NCBI GenBank assembly: GCA_938011325.1
Contig: CALLUD010000030.1
Location: forward strand, 21,501-85,500
Length of the DNA: 64,000 nucleotides
Source: an uncultured Spartobacteria bacterium
GTDB taxonomy: Bacteria > Verrucomicrobiota > Verrucomicrobiia > Chthoniobacterales > JAATET01
Direction of reading: 5' to 3'
This document shows, piece by piece, positions 17,001 through 24,970 of the stretch (its first letter is position 1; each line of letters begins with the position of its first letter). The position numbers and the translations under genes were made by a program. Below the pieces are notes generated by a model that saw only the letters and a program-made list of their open reading frames with translations, ran no database searches and was not told where the DNA came from.

Positions 17001-17653
17001 CTCCGCCCAACGTCGTCGGCATCGGCGGCGCCTACCTGTGCATCTACGGCATGGAGGGCCCCGGCGGATACCAGCTCGTCGGCCGCACGATCCAGGTCTG
17101 GAATTCCTTTCGCACGACGCCGAATTTCGAACCCGGCAAGCCGTGGCTGCTGCGGTTTTTCGACCAGATTCGATTCTACCCCGTCAGCGCCGACGAGCTG
17201 CTCGAGCAGCGCGAAGCGTTCCCTCACGGAAAGTTCGTCGTGCGGACGGAGGACACCACGTTCCGCCTCGCCGACTACAAGAAATTCCTCGCCGACATTG
17301 CCGCCGAGACCGCGACCTTCAACGCCACCCGCGAAGCCGCGTTCCACGCCGAGCGCGAGCGCTGGGCCGCCAGCGAATTCGAGCTCGCGGAGCCTACGCA
17401 AATCGAGCTCTCCAGCGAAGCCGAGCTGCCTGAGAACGGCTTTTTCGTCGACGGCGCCGTCGCAGGAAGCGTCTGGAAAATCCTCGTCGAACCCGGGCAG
17501 CGCGTGGAGGCCGATCAGCCCCTCATGATTCTGGAATCCATGAAGATGGAGATTCAGGTCTGCGCGACCCGCCCCGGGTTGGTCCATTCCTTGCTATGCA
17601 GCGAGGGTCGCCCGGTGGCACCGGGGGCGCATCTTGCCATACTTACCGAATGA
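14060..17653 (+). CDS. Urea carboxylase / guanidine carboxylase
   Basis: A 1197-residue biotin-dependent carboxylase of the urea amidolyase type. Domains in order: biotin carboxylase (residues ~1-445, [20 protein letters not shown], the ATP-grasp glycine loop AGGGGIG, and [10 protein letters not shown]), KipA-like (~450-770, [20 protein letters not shown]), KipI-like (~800-1020) forming the carboxyltransferase, and a biotinyl domain with the carrier lysine K1162 in ESMKMEI. It adds CO2 to urea or guanidine at the cost of ATP. The adjacent DUF1989 pair, absent from plain urea amidolyase systems, favours guanidine. The residue said to separate the two activities was not mapped. ATG at 14060 was chosen because the conserved start begins there. 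Confidence 0.92.
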   Translation: [1197 protein letters not shown]

Positions 17654-19446
17654 TCGATCTCCGCAAACTCACCCTCGAAATTTCCTTGTTGCGCTCCGGA
17701 TATCGCTCCGGGGACTTCACTCCGGCGGAGGTCGTCCGTGAAATTTACCGTCGGCTCGCCGAGCGCGGAAAGGACTCCGTGTGGATCCATCTTCGCTCCG
17801 AGGAGGAGGCGCTGGAAATCGCGAACCGGAGCGCGCAGCGGCTCGATCTCCCGCTGGCGGGGATTCCCTGCGCGATCAAGGACAACATCGATGTGGTCGG
17901 GATGCCCACCACCGCGGGTTGCCCCGCCTACGCCTATCTGCCGGAAAAGTCCGCGCGCGTCGTCGAATTGCTCGAAGCCGCCGGCGCGATCGTGCTCGGC
18001 AAGACGAACATGGACCAGTTCGCGACGGGGCTGGTCGGCACGCGCACACCACACGGCCCGTGCGCGAGCGTTTACAACCCGGAATACATTTCCGGCGGCT
18101 CCAGTTCCGGCTCCGCGGTGGCGGTCGCCGCGGGCCTCGTGAGCTTTTCGCTCGGCACCGACACGGCGGGATCCGGCCGGGTGCCGGCGGCATTCAACAA
18201 CATCGTGGGACTCAAGCCCACCCGCGGAGTGATCAGCACCAGCGGCGTCGTGCCCGCATGCCGGTCGCTCGATTGCGTGAGCCTCTTCGCGACGAATGTC
18301 GAGGACGCGGCCGAGGTGCTCGATCTCGTTGCAGGGCCGGACACGGAGGACCCGTATTCGCGCGAGTTTAGAGACCAGCCGATCTTCTCGCGCCCCTTCC
18401 GCTTCGGAGTGCCCCAGCCCGGGCAGCTCGACTTCCTCGGCGACGAGGCTGCCGCGGCGCTCTACGACCAGGCCGTTGCGCGGTTGGTGGAAATCGGCGG
18501 GATTCCCGTGGAGATCGACCTCACTCCATTTTCCGAGGCGGCCGGATTGCTCTACGAAGGCCCCTGGGTCGCGGAGCGCTTCTCCGCGGTCGGCGCCTTC
18601 ATTCAAGAGCACCCCGGCGAGACCGATCCGACGGTCGCGAAGATCATTGGCAGGGGAAGCACGATCTCGGCAACGGAGACGTTTGAAGGCATCTACAAAC
18701 TCGAGAGCCTCCGGCAGCGCACGCTCCCGGTGTGGAACCAGATCGACTTTCTGGCCCTGCCGACGACACCGACGATCTACCGCATCACCGACGTGCTCGC
18801 CGATCCGATTACGCTGAATTCCAACCTCGGCCTCTACACGAATTTCGTAAACCTCCTCGACCTCGCGTCGATCGCCGTGCCCGCCGGATTCCGCCACGAC
18901 GGCCTGCCGCTGGGTGTCTCGTTTCACGCGCCGGCCTTCAGCGACTTCGAACTCTGCGAAGTCGCGAAGCGGTATCTCGGCGCGAGCGAGCACCATCGCA
19001 AGCGCCGGAAAACGATCGAGGAAGCCGGCGGCCGCGTCGAGCTGGCCGTCGTCGGCGCCCACCTCACCGGCTATCCGTTGAATCATCAACTCGTCGACCG
19101 CGGCGCGCTGTATGTGGAGACGGTCGAGACCGCGCCGGACTACGCGCTCTTCGCGCTCCCGGGGTTCAACCCTCCCCGCCCCGGCCTGGTCTGCGTCGGT
19201 GAAAACAAGGGCGTCTCCATCGAAGCGGAAATCTGGTCGCTCGGAGAAAGGGCGTTCGGGAGCTTCGTCGCCGCAGTGCAACCACCGATGACCATCGGAA
19301 CCGTGCGCCTGAAGGACGGCCGCCACGTCAAGGGATTCCTCTGCGAGGAATACCGCACCCATGGCGCGGAAACGATCAGCGCCCACGGCGGCTGGCGAAA
19401 CTACCTGAACTTCCTCGCGCAACAAAACGCCGCCCACGCAGCGTAA
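17650..19446 (+). CDS. Allophanate hydrolase
   Basis: A 598-residue amidase-signature enzyme that splits allophanate to ammonia and CO2. The Ser-cisSer-Lys triad is visible: K77 in PCAIKDNIDV, the cis-serine in GGSSSGSA (~residues 149-156) and the nucleophile S175 in DTAGSGR. The C-terminal ~130 residues form the allophanate-hydrolase-specific domain (ALFALPGFNPPRPGLVCVGE) that removes the carboxyl group. It overlaps the carboxylase by ATGA and completes the route carboxylase, DUF1989 deiminase, hydrolase. Full length for the family. Confidence 0.92.
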   Translation: MIDLRKLTLEISLLRSGYRSGDFTPAEVVREIYRRLAERGKDSVWIHLRSEEEALEIANRSAQRLDLPLAGIPCAIKDNIDVVGMPTTAGCPAYAYLPEKSARVVELLEAAGAIVLGKTNMDQFATGLVGTRTPHGPCASVYNPEYISGGSSSGSAVAVAAGLVSFSLGTDTAGSGRVPAAFNNIVGLKPTRGVISTSGVVPACRSLDCVSLFATNVEDAAEVLDLVAGPDTEDPYSREFRDQPIFSRPFRFGVPQPGQLDFLGDEAAAALYDQAVARLVEIGGIPVEIDLTPFSEAAGLLYEGPWVAERFSAVGAFIQEHPGETDPTVAKIIGRGSTISATETFEGIYKLESLRQRTLPVWNQIDFLALPTTPTIYRITDVLADPITLNSNLGLYTNFVNLLDLASIAVPAGFRHDGLPLGVSFHAPAFSDFELCEVAKRYLGASEHHRKRRKTIEEAGGRVELAVVGAHLTGYPLNHQLVDRGALYVETVETAPDYALFALPGFNPPRPGLVCVGENKGVSIEAEIWSLGERAFGSFVAAVQPPMTIGTVRLKDGRHVKGFLCEEYRTHGAETISAHGGWRNYLNFLAQQNAAHAA

Positions 19447-19624
19447 CCCACCTGCATCTCTTCGTTGGGTGCCGTTCCGGACGGGGCCACCCACCGTGGA
19501 CGAGGCAGCCGGGACAGCGATCCAAAAGAAAGGGACGTTGCCGCCTGACCCCGCTTCCACACGACTGCGACGCCCCACGAGGCGGGAACCTGCCGCTACG
19601 CCTCGAGACCGCCTCGGGGGCCGA
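19447..19624. other. GC-rich intergenic region between convergent operons
   Basis: No gene is seen. The region separates the allophanate hydrolase (+) from ybaB (-) and contains GC-rich self-complementary segments around 19575-19615 (GAGGCGG and CCGCCTC types), which could serve as a transcription end for both sides or be a dispersed intergenic repeat. No T-run typical of an intrinsic terminator was found. Confidence 0.3.
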
Positions 19625-19936
19625 TCAGAACGGAAGTCCGGGGATGTTCAATCCGGAAGTGAGCTTGCCCATTTCGGTGCTGGCCATCTTCTTGGCGTCT
19701 TCGATCGCCTGCTTCACGCCGGCGAGCACGAGATCTTCGAGCATCTCCACGTCCTCCGGGTCGACCACCTGCGGATCGATCTTGATGGAAGTCACCTCAC
19801 CGGCACCATTTGCCACCACGGTGACCTTTCCACCGCCCACGCTGGCCTCGACGGTCTTTTCAGCGAGTTCGGCCTGGGTTTCAGCGAGTTTGGCCTGCAT
19901 CTGCTGGGCCTGCTTGAGCATTTTCTGAATATTCAT
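19625..19936 (-). CDS. ybaB: YbaB/EbfC family nucleoid-associated protein
   Basis: A 103-residue protein of the YbaB/EbfC family, small dimeric DNA-binding proteins that help organise the nucleoid. The N-terminal helix MNIQKMLKQAQQMQAKLAET is typical, followed by VEASVGGGKVTVVANGAGEV and KIDPQVVDPEDVEMLEDL. It overlaps the end of dnaX by ATGA, the usual arrangement of dnaX-ybaB in bacteria; the common third partner recR is not next to it. Confidence 0.95.
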   Translation of the reverse strand: MNIQKMLKQAQQMQAKLAETQAELAEKTVEASVGGGKVTVVANGAGEVTSIKIDPQVVDPEDVEMLEDLVLAGVKQAIEDAKKMASTEMGKLTSGLNIPGLPF

Positions 19937-21669
19937 GTCGTTTCGATTTCTGCTTTAAAGATTTCCAGGGCCTTGCGGATGAGCGGGTCGTTCCGAAACT
20001 CCTCGATCGGGTCCGGCTGCGGCTCGGGCGGCACCTCCGCCACCGGCTCCTCCTCGACGGGCTCCCCGGGCTGCGGCACCTCCGGTTCCGGCTCCGCGAG
20101 GTCGCTCGTGAACACGCAATCAATCGTCGTTCCGTTCCCGAACTTCGCGGCGAGCACTTCGTTCACGTGCTTGCGCACCTCGTCCCAGAAGAGCGACTCC
20201 GTGTGCTCCTGATACGAAGCCGGGAAGCGAACGGTCACCCGTTGCCCATCGAAGCCGGCAAACCGGCCGTCCTTCAGCCAGCCGAACCGAATCGGCGACT
20301 CCGCCACAAGTTTCTCGGCAACGGAACGCCATGCGGTTTCCTCGTCGCCACTTTGCGACGCTTCGGGTTCGCTCTTCGGAGACCCGGCAACGGGAGCGGA
20401 AGGCTCAACGGCCGCGGGAGGTGGCGGTGCCGGTGGCGCGGAAGGAGCCGGCCCGGGCGCTGGCTCTGCCACACGTTCCGCCTTCGGCGGCGCAGCCGAA
20501 GGCGGAGCGGGTTCCCGGACGACACGTGGCGGCGGCGGTTGCACGGACGGTCGCGAAACCGGGCGCGCCGGTGGCGGCTCTCCATTTCCGATCGCGGCCA
20601 GCGTGTCGATGACCTCTCCCAGCGTCGCCTCGCCGAGCAGGTGAACGGCTTTGATCACCGCGACATCGAAATAAAGTCGCCGGTCCGAGGCCCAGCGCAG
20701 ACGGCTCTCCGCCTCGGAAAAATGATCCAGCAGCGTGAGCAACCGATCACGCGAAACCGCCGGCTCCGTGCCTTTCGCGACGGAGTGCACGAGCAAATCC
20801 CGCAGATGCGCGATCACGTCCGCCATCAAGCGCGACAAATCCTTCCCCGCCTCCGCCTGCTCCTCGACGATTGCCAGCGCGCCGGCGGCGTCCTGCGCAA
20901 ACACGTGCTCGCACAGCGCCTGCACGGTCTCCTTCGAGGTGAAGCCGAAGACCGACAGCACGTCCTCCTTCGTGATCCGGTCTCCGCAAAACGCGACGAG
21001 CTGATCCAGCATCGACTCCGCGTCGCGCAATCCTCCGTCCGCGCCCTTCGCGACCGTTTCCGCCGCCTCGGGCTCGAGGGTCACGTTCTCGTTTTTCGCG
21101 ATATGCTGGAGGTGCGCCGCGATCAACGGCGCGGGAATCCGGCGCAAATCGAATCGCTGACACCGGCTCGTGATCGTCGCCGGCACCTTCTGCGCCTCCG
21201 TCGTGGCGAAGATGAATTTCACATGCGGCGGCGGTTCCTCGAGTGTCTTCAGGAGCGCATTGAAAGCCGCCGTCGAAAGCATGTGCACCTCGTCCACGAG
21301 GTAGATTTTGTAAGGCCCGCGCGCCGGCTGATACGCCGCATTCTCACGCAGTTCGCGAACGTGCTCCACCGAGTTGTTGCTGGCGCCGTCGATCTCGAGC
21401 ACATCCAGGCTGTTTCCCTCGGCAATCTCGCGGCACGCATCGCACTTCCCGCAGGGATGGATCGTCGGCCCCTTCTCGCAGTTCAGCGCCTTCGCAAGGA
21501 TGCGCGCCGTCGACGTTTTTCCGATGCCGCGCGGCCCCACAAAGAGATACGCCTGGGCCAGCCGGTTCTGCTCGATCGCATTCTGCAGCGTGCGCGTAAT
21601 GTGCTGCTGCCCGACGACCTCGTCGAAGGTCTGCGGACGATACTTCCGGGCAAAAACACGATAACTCAC
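19933..21669 (-). CDS. dnaX: DNA polymerase III subunit gamma/tau
   Basis: A 578-residue clamp-loader ATPase subunit. It starts SYRVFARKYRPQTFDEVVGQ, has the Walker A loop GPRGIGKTS at residues 45-53, a four-cysteine zinc module (C64, C73, C76, C79), the Walker B VDEVHMLS and sensor TSRCQRFDLRRI. Residues ~380-450 are a proline-rich linker, followed by an acidic tail, so a tau-like product is expected; no obvious slippage A-run for a separate gamma form was noted. It is co-transcribed with ybaB. Confidence 0.95.
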   Translation of the reverse strand: MSYRVFARKYRPQTFDEVVGQQHITRTLQNAIEQNRLAQAYLFVGPRGIGKTSTARILAKALNCEKGPTIHPCGKCDACREIAEGNSLDVLEIDGASNNSVEHVRELRENAAYQPARGPYKIYLVDEVHMLSTAAFNALLKTLEEPPPHVKFIFATTEAQKVPATITSRCQRFDLRRIPAPLIAAHLQHIAKNENVTLEPEAAETVAKGADGGLRDAESMLDQLVAFCGDRITKEDVLSVFGFTSKETVQALCEHVFAQDAAGALAIVEEQAEAGKDLSRLMADVIAHLRDLLVHSVAKGTEPAVSRDRLLTLLDHFSEAESRLRWASDRRLYFDVAVIKAVHLLGEATLGEVIDTLAAIGNGEPPPARPVSRPSVQPPPPRVVREPAPPSAAPPKAERVAEPAPGPAPSAPPAPPPPAAVEPSAPVAGSPKSEPEASQSGDEETAWRSVAEKLVAESPIRFGWLKDGRFAGFDGQRVTVRFPASYQEHTESLFWDEVRKHVNEVLAAKFGNGTTIDCVFTSDLAEPEPEVPQPGEPVEEEPVAEVPPEPQPDPIEEFRNDPLIRKALEIFKAEIETT

Positions 21670-21678
21670 GAAGCCGCA

Positions 21679-22383
21679 TTATCGATGCTCCTCCCCGATT
21701 GTCGAATCGGATGTCGCATCCGCCTTCTCATCTGCGATCGGGGCGGCCTCCAATCCCGGAATCTTCGCATAGCCGATGAACACGCTCCCCGGTCCCCCGC
21801 CGTCTTCCCGCGGCTTCGGAATCTGGAAGTCGAACACGCTCACGCCGGACATCTTTTCTCCATCGAAGGTCCGCCCCTCGCTTGCGCCAAACATCACCTG
21901 GCGCCCGTCGCTTTTTCGCCGGCCGAGATAGATCATCGTGTGCGTCACGGGCGGATCGCGCTCCGTGCTGTAAGTCCCGGTCCAGAACAGCAGGTCCCCC
22001 GGTCGCAGGTCGTCCAGTTCGAAGCTCTCCTTGCTCCGGCTGACCACCGCCTCGAATTCATCCGCCTTTCGTGCCCACACATATTGTTCGCTCGCGGTGC
22101 GCGGCACCTCGTCGATGCCGCATTCGCGCAGGACGTAGTAAATCGTCCCCGAGCAGTCCATCCCGCCATTTGCGGGATCCGCGGAGCCGTATGCGTAGCC
22201 GAGATTTCGTTGCGTGAGTTCCAGCGCCCGGGTCAGCAAGGCGCGCACCGCCGGAGGGTTTGATTCGAAGTCGGCGAGTTCGGCCGGCGTCATCGAAAAG
22301 ACCTTTGTCGCCGGGGGCTCCGCGGCGGAAAGTGAAAGTGAAAGAAAAACAGCCAGAGCGAGAAATCGTCGAAGTCCAGACAC
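21679..22383 (-). CDS. Secreted NlpC/P60 family peptidase
   Basis: An extracytoplasmic cysteine peptidase of the NlpC/P60 family, which cut peptidoglycan stem peptides. The catalytic Cys is in GGMDCSGTIYYVL and the His in VTHTMIYLGR; RPGDLLFW lies between. Taking the GTG at 22383 gives 234 residues with a clean signal peptide (SGLRRFLALAVFLSLSLSAA); a TTG at 22428 would add 15 residues before it. It lies 9 bases downstream of the dnaX start on the same strand, but has its own upstream gap. The C-terminal ~40 residues are low-complexity and acidic. Confidence 0.85.
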   Translation of the reverse strand: MSGLRRFLALAVFLSLSLSAAEPPATKVFSMTPAELADFESNPPAVRALLTRALELTQRNLGYAYGSADPANGGMDCSGTIYYVLRECGIDEVPRTASEQYVWARKADEFEAVVSRSKESFELDDLRPGDLLFWTGTYSTERDPPVTHTMIYLGRRKSDGRQVMFGASEGRTFDGEKMSGVSVFDFQIPKPREDGGGPGSVFIGYAKIPGLEAAPIADEKADATSDSTIGEEHR

Positions 22384-22476
22384 GCACCCGGGATTCGCAT
22401 CCCGATTCCCTTGCGGACGGCGCGACAAGACAGGAATGAATTGATTCCGTCACGAAGCGACGCGACCTTCAACATC

Positions 22477-22770
22477 ATGAGCAAATCCACCATCCCTGTT
22501 TCGCAATACATCGACACCCTCACGGAGAACGCCCGCGCGCTCCTCGCCGCAACGTCCGACGCCGCCGAGATCAAAGTCGCCGAGGCCCGAAAAAGACTGG
22601 CTGAAGCCCTCGACGGCGGCCGCGACATCTACGACCGCGTGAAAAGGAGCGCCAGCCGCAGCGCGAGGATCGCCGACGAGCGGATGCACGAAAATCCCTA
22701 CGCACCCATCGGCATTGCCCTCGTGATCGGTGTGCTGCTCGCGGTGTTCCTGATCCGCCCGCGCAAGTAA
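22477..22770 (+). CDS. DUF883 (ElaB/YqjD) family membrane-anchored protein
   Basis: A 97-residue protein with an amphipathic, Ala/Arg/Glu-rich helical body (residues ~8-75) and a C-terminal membrane anchor IGIALVIGVLLAVFLIRPRK. This is the layout of the DUF883/ElaB/YqjD family, tail-anchored inner-membrane proteins that in E. coli associate with ribosomes in stationary phase. The ATG at 22477 was chosen because upstream codons are unrelated to the family. It diverges from the NlpC/P60 gene. Confidence 0.85.
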   Translation: MSKSTIPVSQYIDTLTENARALLAATSDAAEIKVAEARKRLAEALDGGRDIYDRVKRSASRSARIADERMHENPYAPIGIALVIGVLLAVFLIRPRK

Positions 22771-22839
22771 CCCACACCGCAACTCTCGAAAAATATCGCG
22801 GGGCAGAATTTCGCGCTCCCACCCGCACTTCGAAAAAGG

Positions 22840-22927
22840 TGGCGGAGGGGGTGGGATTCGAACCCACGGTCCCTTGCGGGACAGCGGTTTTCAAGACCGC
22901 CGCAATCGACCACTCTGCCACCCCTCC
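22840..22927 (-). tRNA. tRNA-Ser(UGA)
   Basis: A complete class II tRNA on the - strand: acceptor GGAGGGG paired with CCCCTCC, anticodon loop CTTGAAA giving anticodon TGA, a long variable arm (GTCCCGCAAGGGAC) and T-loop GGTTCGAATCC. The 3' CCA is encoded. It reads UCA serine codons. Confidence 0.97.
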
Positions 22928-23041
22928 AGCTCCGTGGATCGCCCTTTCACAGGCGCACGCGACCGGAGAAGCGCGAGCGTAGGCCGGAATTGAAATTGGT
23001 CAAGGACCATGGCCGCGACCCGCGTCGTCGGCCCGTCCCGC

Positions 23042-23311
23042 TCAGTAAATGACGCGGATCGCAGGCTTCGGCTTCGGCCGGCGCGCCGCCCGTTTCTTCG
23101 CCTCGCTCGAGGTCTTTGGTGGGTTGACAGACCACGGTGCCGGGGGGAGCTGATCTGCCGGCACCCCTTTGAACCTCGCCAGCTGATACAGCAGCGCCTC
23201 TTCAAAAGCCTCGGTCGGATAGACCGGAGACTTGTCCGCACCGGAAAGTCGTTCCGCACCACCCTCCGTTTTCAACTCCATTGAGGAACCACCATTAAAC
23301 GCACTGGGCAT
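23042..23311 (-). CDS. Small basic-tailed hypothetical protein
   Basis: An 89-residue reading frame with coding-like character: PVYPTEAFEEALLYQLARFKG in the middle, then a Pro/Lys/Arg-rich tail ending KPKPAIRVIY. No known family was recognised. A longer start at 23365 exists; the ATG at 23311 is preferred because GGTGAG lies about 10 bases before it. It is short and isolated, so it may not be real. Confidence 0.45.
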   Translation of the reverse strand: MPSAFNGGSSMELKTEGGAERLSGADKSPVYPTEAFEEALLYQLARFKGVPADQLPPAPWSVNPPKTSSEAKKRAARRPKPKPAIRVIY

Positions 23312-23630
23312 GGTTTGCATACTCACCCAAAACGAAGCATGCGCGCACTTCGCCAAGAGTTTCAAGAGAAAGGCTCACCGTCGGGCATCCCCAAAATGGG
23401 GGATAGCGCAGTGGAGGAAATTCCTTGTCGAACGCGCCCCTCGCCTGTTCGCAGCTCGAGCTCCCGCCGTGCCTGGCCGTCGTCCCCCCTCCCTCGTGCA
23501 ACTTGCAATCCATGGGAAAACAACCAAACATGATTCGAACGCCGACTCGCATTTCCTTTGAACGGACTCACCTCCGAAGGCGGTCGATCGACTTCAATTT
23601 GCATTACAGATTCAGACTCCAACTCGCTTG
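23312..23630. other. Non-coding stretch, nothing recognised
   Basis: About 320 bases between the small - strand frame and the secreted protein at 23631. Several overlapping frames occur but none has family-like sequence or a good ribosome binding site. No tRNA, clear terminator or consensus promoter was found. Confidence 0.4.
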
Positions 23631-24029
23631 ATGAAGCCATTTCTCCTCCTTCTCTCGCTCGTATTGATTGGAACAACGGCCTTCGCGGAGCTGCCTCCAT
23701 CGGCTTACGAGAAAATGCAACGCGAAGCCTCCGAGGTGCTGCGATTGAACGTGCTGCGTGTGGATGTCGAGGCAACCGATGAAGCCGGCACGGAAGATGT
23801 CACGTTGGTCGCCGAGGTCCTCAAGGTCGGTCGCAGCAAGGCGAAGATCAAGCAGGGCGACCTGATCACGATCAAATACCGCGTCGTTGAACGACCGAAG
23901 GGCTGGGCAGGCCCGGGAGAGGTTCCGGTGCCCGAGCAGGCCACCGAGACGGTAGCGTTTCTCAATCCCGTCGAAGGGACGGCGGATTACGCCCCTGCTG
24001 CTGGCGCGATGAGCTTCAGCCTGTTCTAG
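23631..24029 (+). CDS. Secreted hypothetical protein
   Basis: A 132-residue protein with a clear signal peptide (KPFLLLLSLVLIGTTAFAE, cleavage near residue 19) and a beta-rich mature part (VLRLNVLRVDVEATDEAG, EVLKVGRSKAKIKQGDLITI) that resembles small OB/beta-sandwich periplasmic proteins in the spacing of strands, though no family was recognised. It precedes the CDF transporter by 13 bases and is probably co-transcribed with it. Confidence 0.75.
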   Translation: MKPFLLLLSLVLIGTTAFAELPPSAYEKMQREASEVLRLNVLRVDVEATDEAGTEDVTLVAEVLKVGRSKAKIKQGDLITIKYRVVERPKGWAGPGEVPVPEQATETVAFLNPVEGTADYAPAAGAMSFSLF

Positions 24030-24042
24030 CTGTCCCTCTTCC

Positions 24043-24966
24043 ATGAAGCGCTCCCTCCGCGATCTCAGCCAGGAGGGTGGTCGCCTGATTCTTATCGGTG
24101 TCGCGGCAAATGCCGCGCTGGCCGTTATCAAGGTCACCGCCGGCATTTGGGGCAACTCCAACGCGCTCCTCGCGGACGGGCTGGAGTCCGCGCTCGACAT
24201 CTTTAGCTCGGTGATGATCTGGGGCGCCGTCTACTACGCGGGAAAGCCGCCGGATGAGGAGCACCCCTACGGTCACGGCAAACTCGAGTCGCTGGCCGCT
24301 GTGGTGACGGCGATCTTGCTGATTGGTGCCGGAGCTTCCGTGGCCGCACACAGCGCATGGGAGATTTTCCAGCACTTCGTCCGCCCCCAGTCGATCGATC
24401 AGATGCCCGAGCCATGGACGCTCGGCGTGCTCGTGGTCGTCATCGCCACGAAGGAAATCTTCTACCACCGCCTCATGAAGGCCAGCCGCGACCTCGGCAG
24501 CATCGCCATCCAGTCCGAGGCATGGCATCACCGCTCGGACGCGCTCACCTCCGTCGCCGCGTTTCTGGGTATTTCCATCGCATTGATTGGTGGCGAGGGC
24601 TGGGAAAGCGCCGATGACTGGGCCGCGTTGTTTTCCTGCGGCGTGATCCTGAGAAACGGCTTCGGAATGCTGCGGCGAAGCGTGGGCGAAGTGATCGACG
24701 AGCAGGTTTCCCCGGAGCTGGCGGAGCAGATCGTCACGGTCGCATGCGGTGTCCCGGGCGTTTCAAGCGCCGAAAAATGCCGGGTGCGCAAGAGCGGCCT
24801 GACTTTGATTGCCGACCTGCACATCCGCGTCCCCGGGACGCTCTCCGTGCAGGAGGGGCACCAGATCTCTCACGACGTCAAGGACCGCCTCATGGAAGCG
24901 CATCTCCAGCTCCACGACGTGACGATCCACCTCGAACCTGAGGGGATGCCGCCGTGCGACGACTAG
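24043..24966 (+). CDS. Cation diffusion facilitator (CDF) metal transporter
   Basis: A 307-residue CDF family divalent-metal/proton antiporter. Membrane helices start at ~residue 14; the metal site residues sit in ADGLESALDIFSS (helix 2, Asp and Asp) and EAWHHRSDALTSV (helix 5, His and Asp). HPYGHGKLE is the conserved loop. The C-terminal cytosolic dimerisation domain runs from ~residue 210 (VSSAEKCRVRKSGLTLIADL). The D/D + H/D site suits Mn, Fe or Zn; specificity cannot be read. A second CDF protein of another clade is encoded at 30711. Confidence 0.9.
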   Translation: MKRSLRDLSQEGGRLILIGVAANAALAVIKVTAGIWGNSNALLADGLESALDIFSSVMIWGAVYYAGKPPDEEHPYGHGKLESLAAVVTAILLIGAGASVAAHSAWEIFQHFVRPQSIDQMPEPWTLGVLVVVIATKEIFYHRLMKASRDLGSIAIQSEAWHHRSDALTSVAAFLGISIALIGGEGWESADDWAALFSCGVILRNGFGMLRRSVGEVIDEQVSPELAEQIVTVACGVPGVSSAEKCRVRKSGLTLIADLHIRVPGTLSVQEGHQISHDVKDRLMEAHLQLHDVTIHLEPEGMPPCDD

Positions 24967-24970
24967 TCTC

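Noticed and set aside
14042..17587. Long (1181-codon) frame antisense to the carboxylase
   Set aside because: High GC keeps the antisense frame open; the sequence has no family similarity and the sense gene is certain.
20167..22263. Long + strand frame opposite dnaX
   Set aside because: Antisense shadow of dnaX and the NlpC/P60 gene; Arg-rich, no motifs.
23362..23775. Overlapping - strand frames in 23.3-23.8 kb
   Set aside because: They overlap the signal peptide of the secreted protein at 23631, have no family-like sequence and shift between frames.
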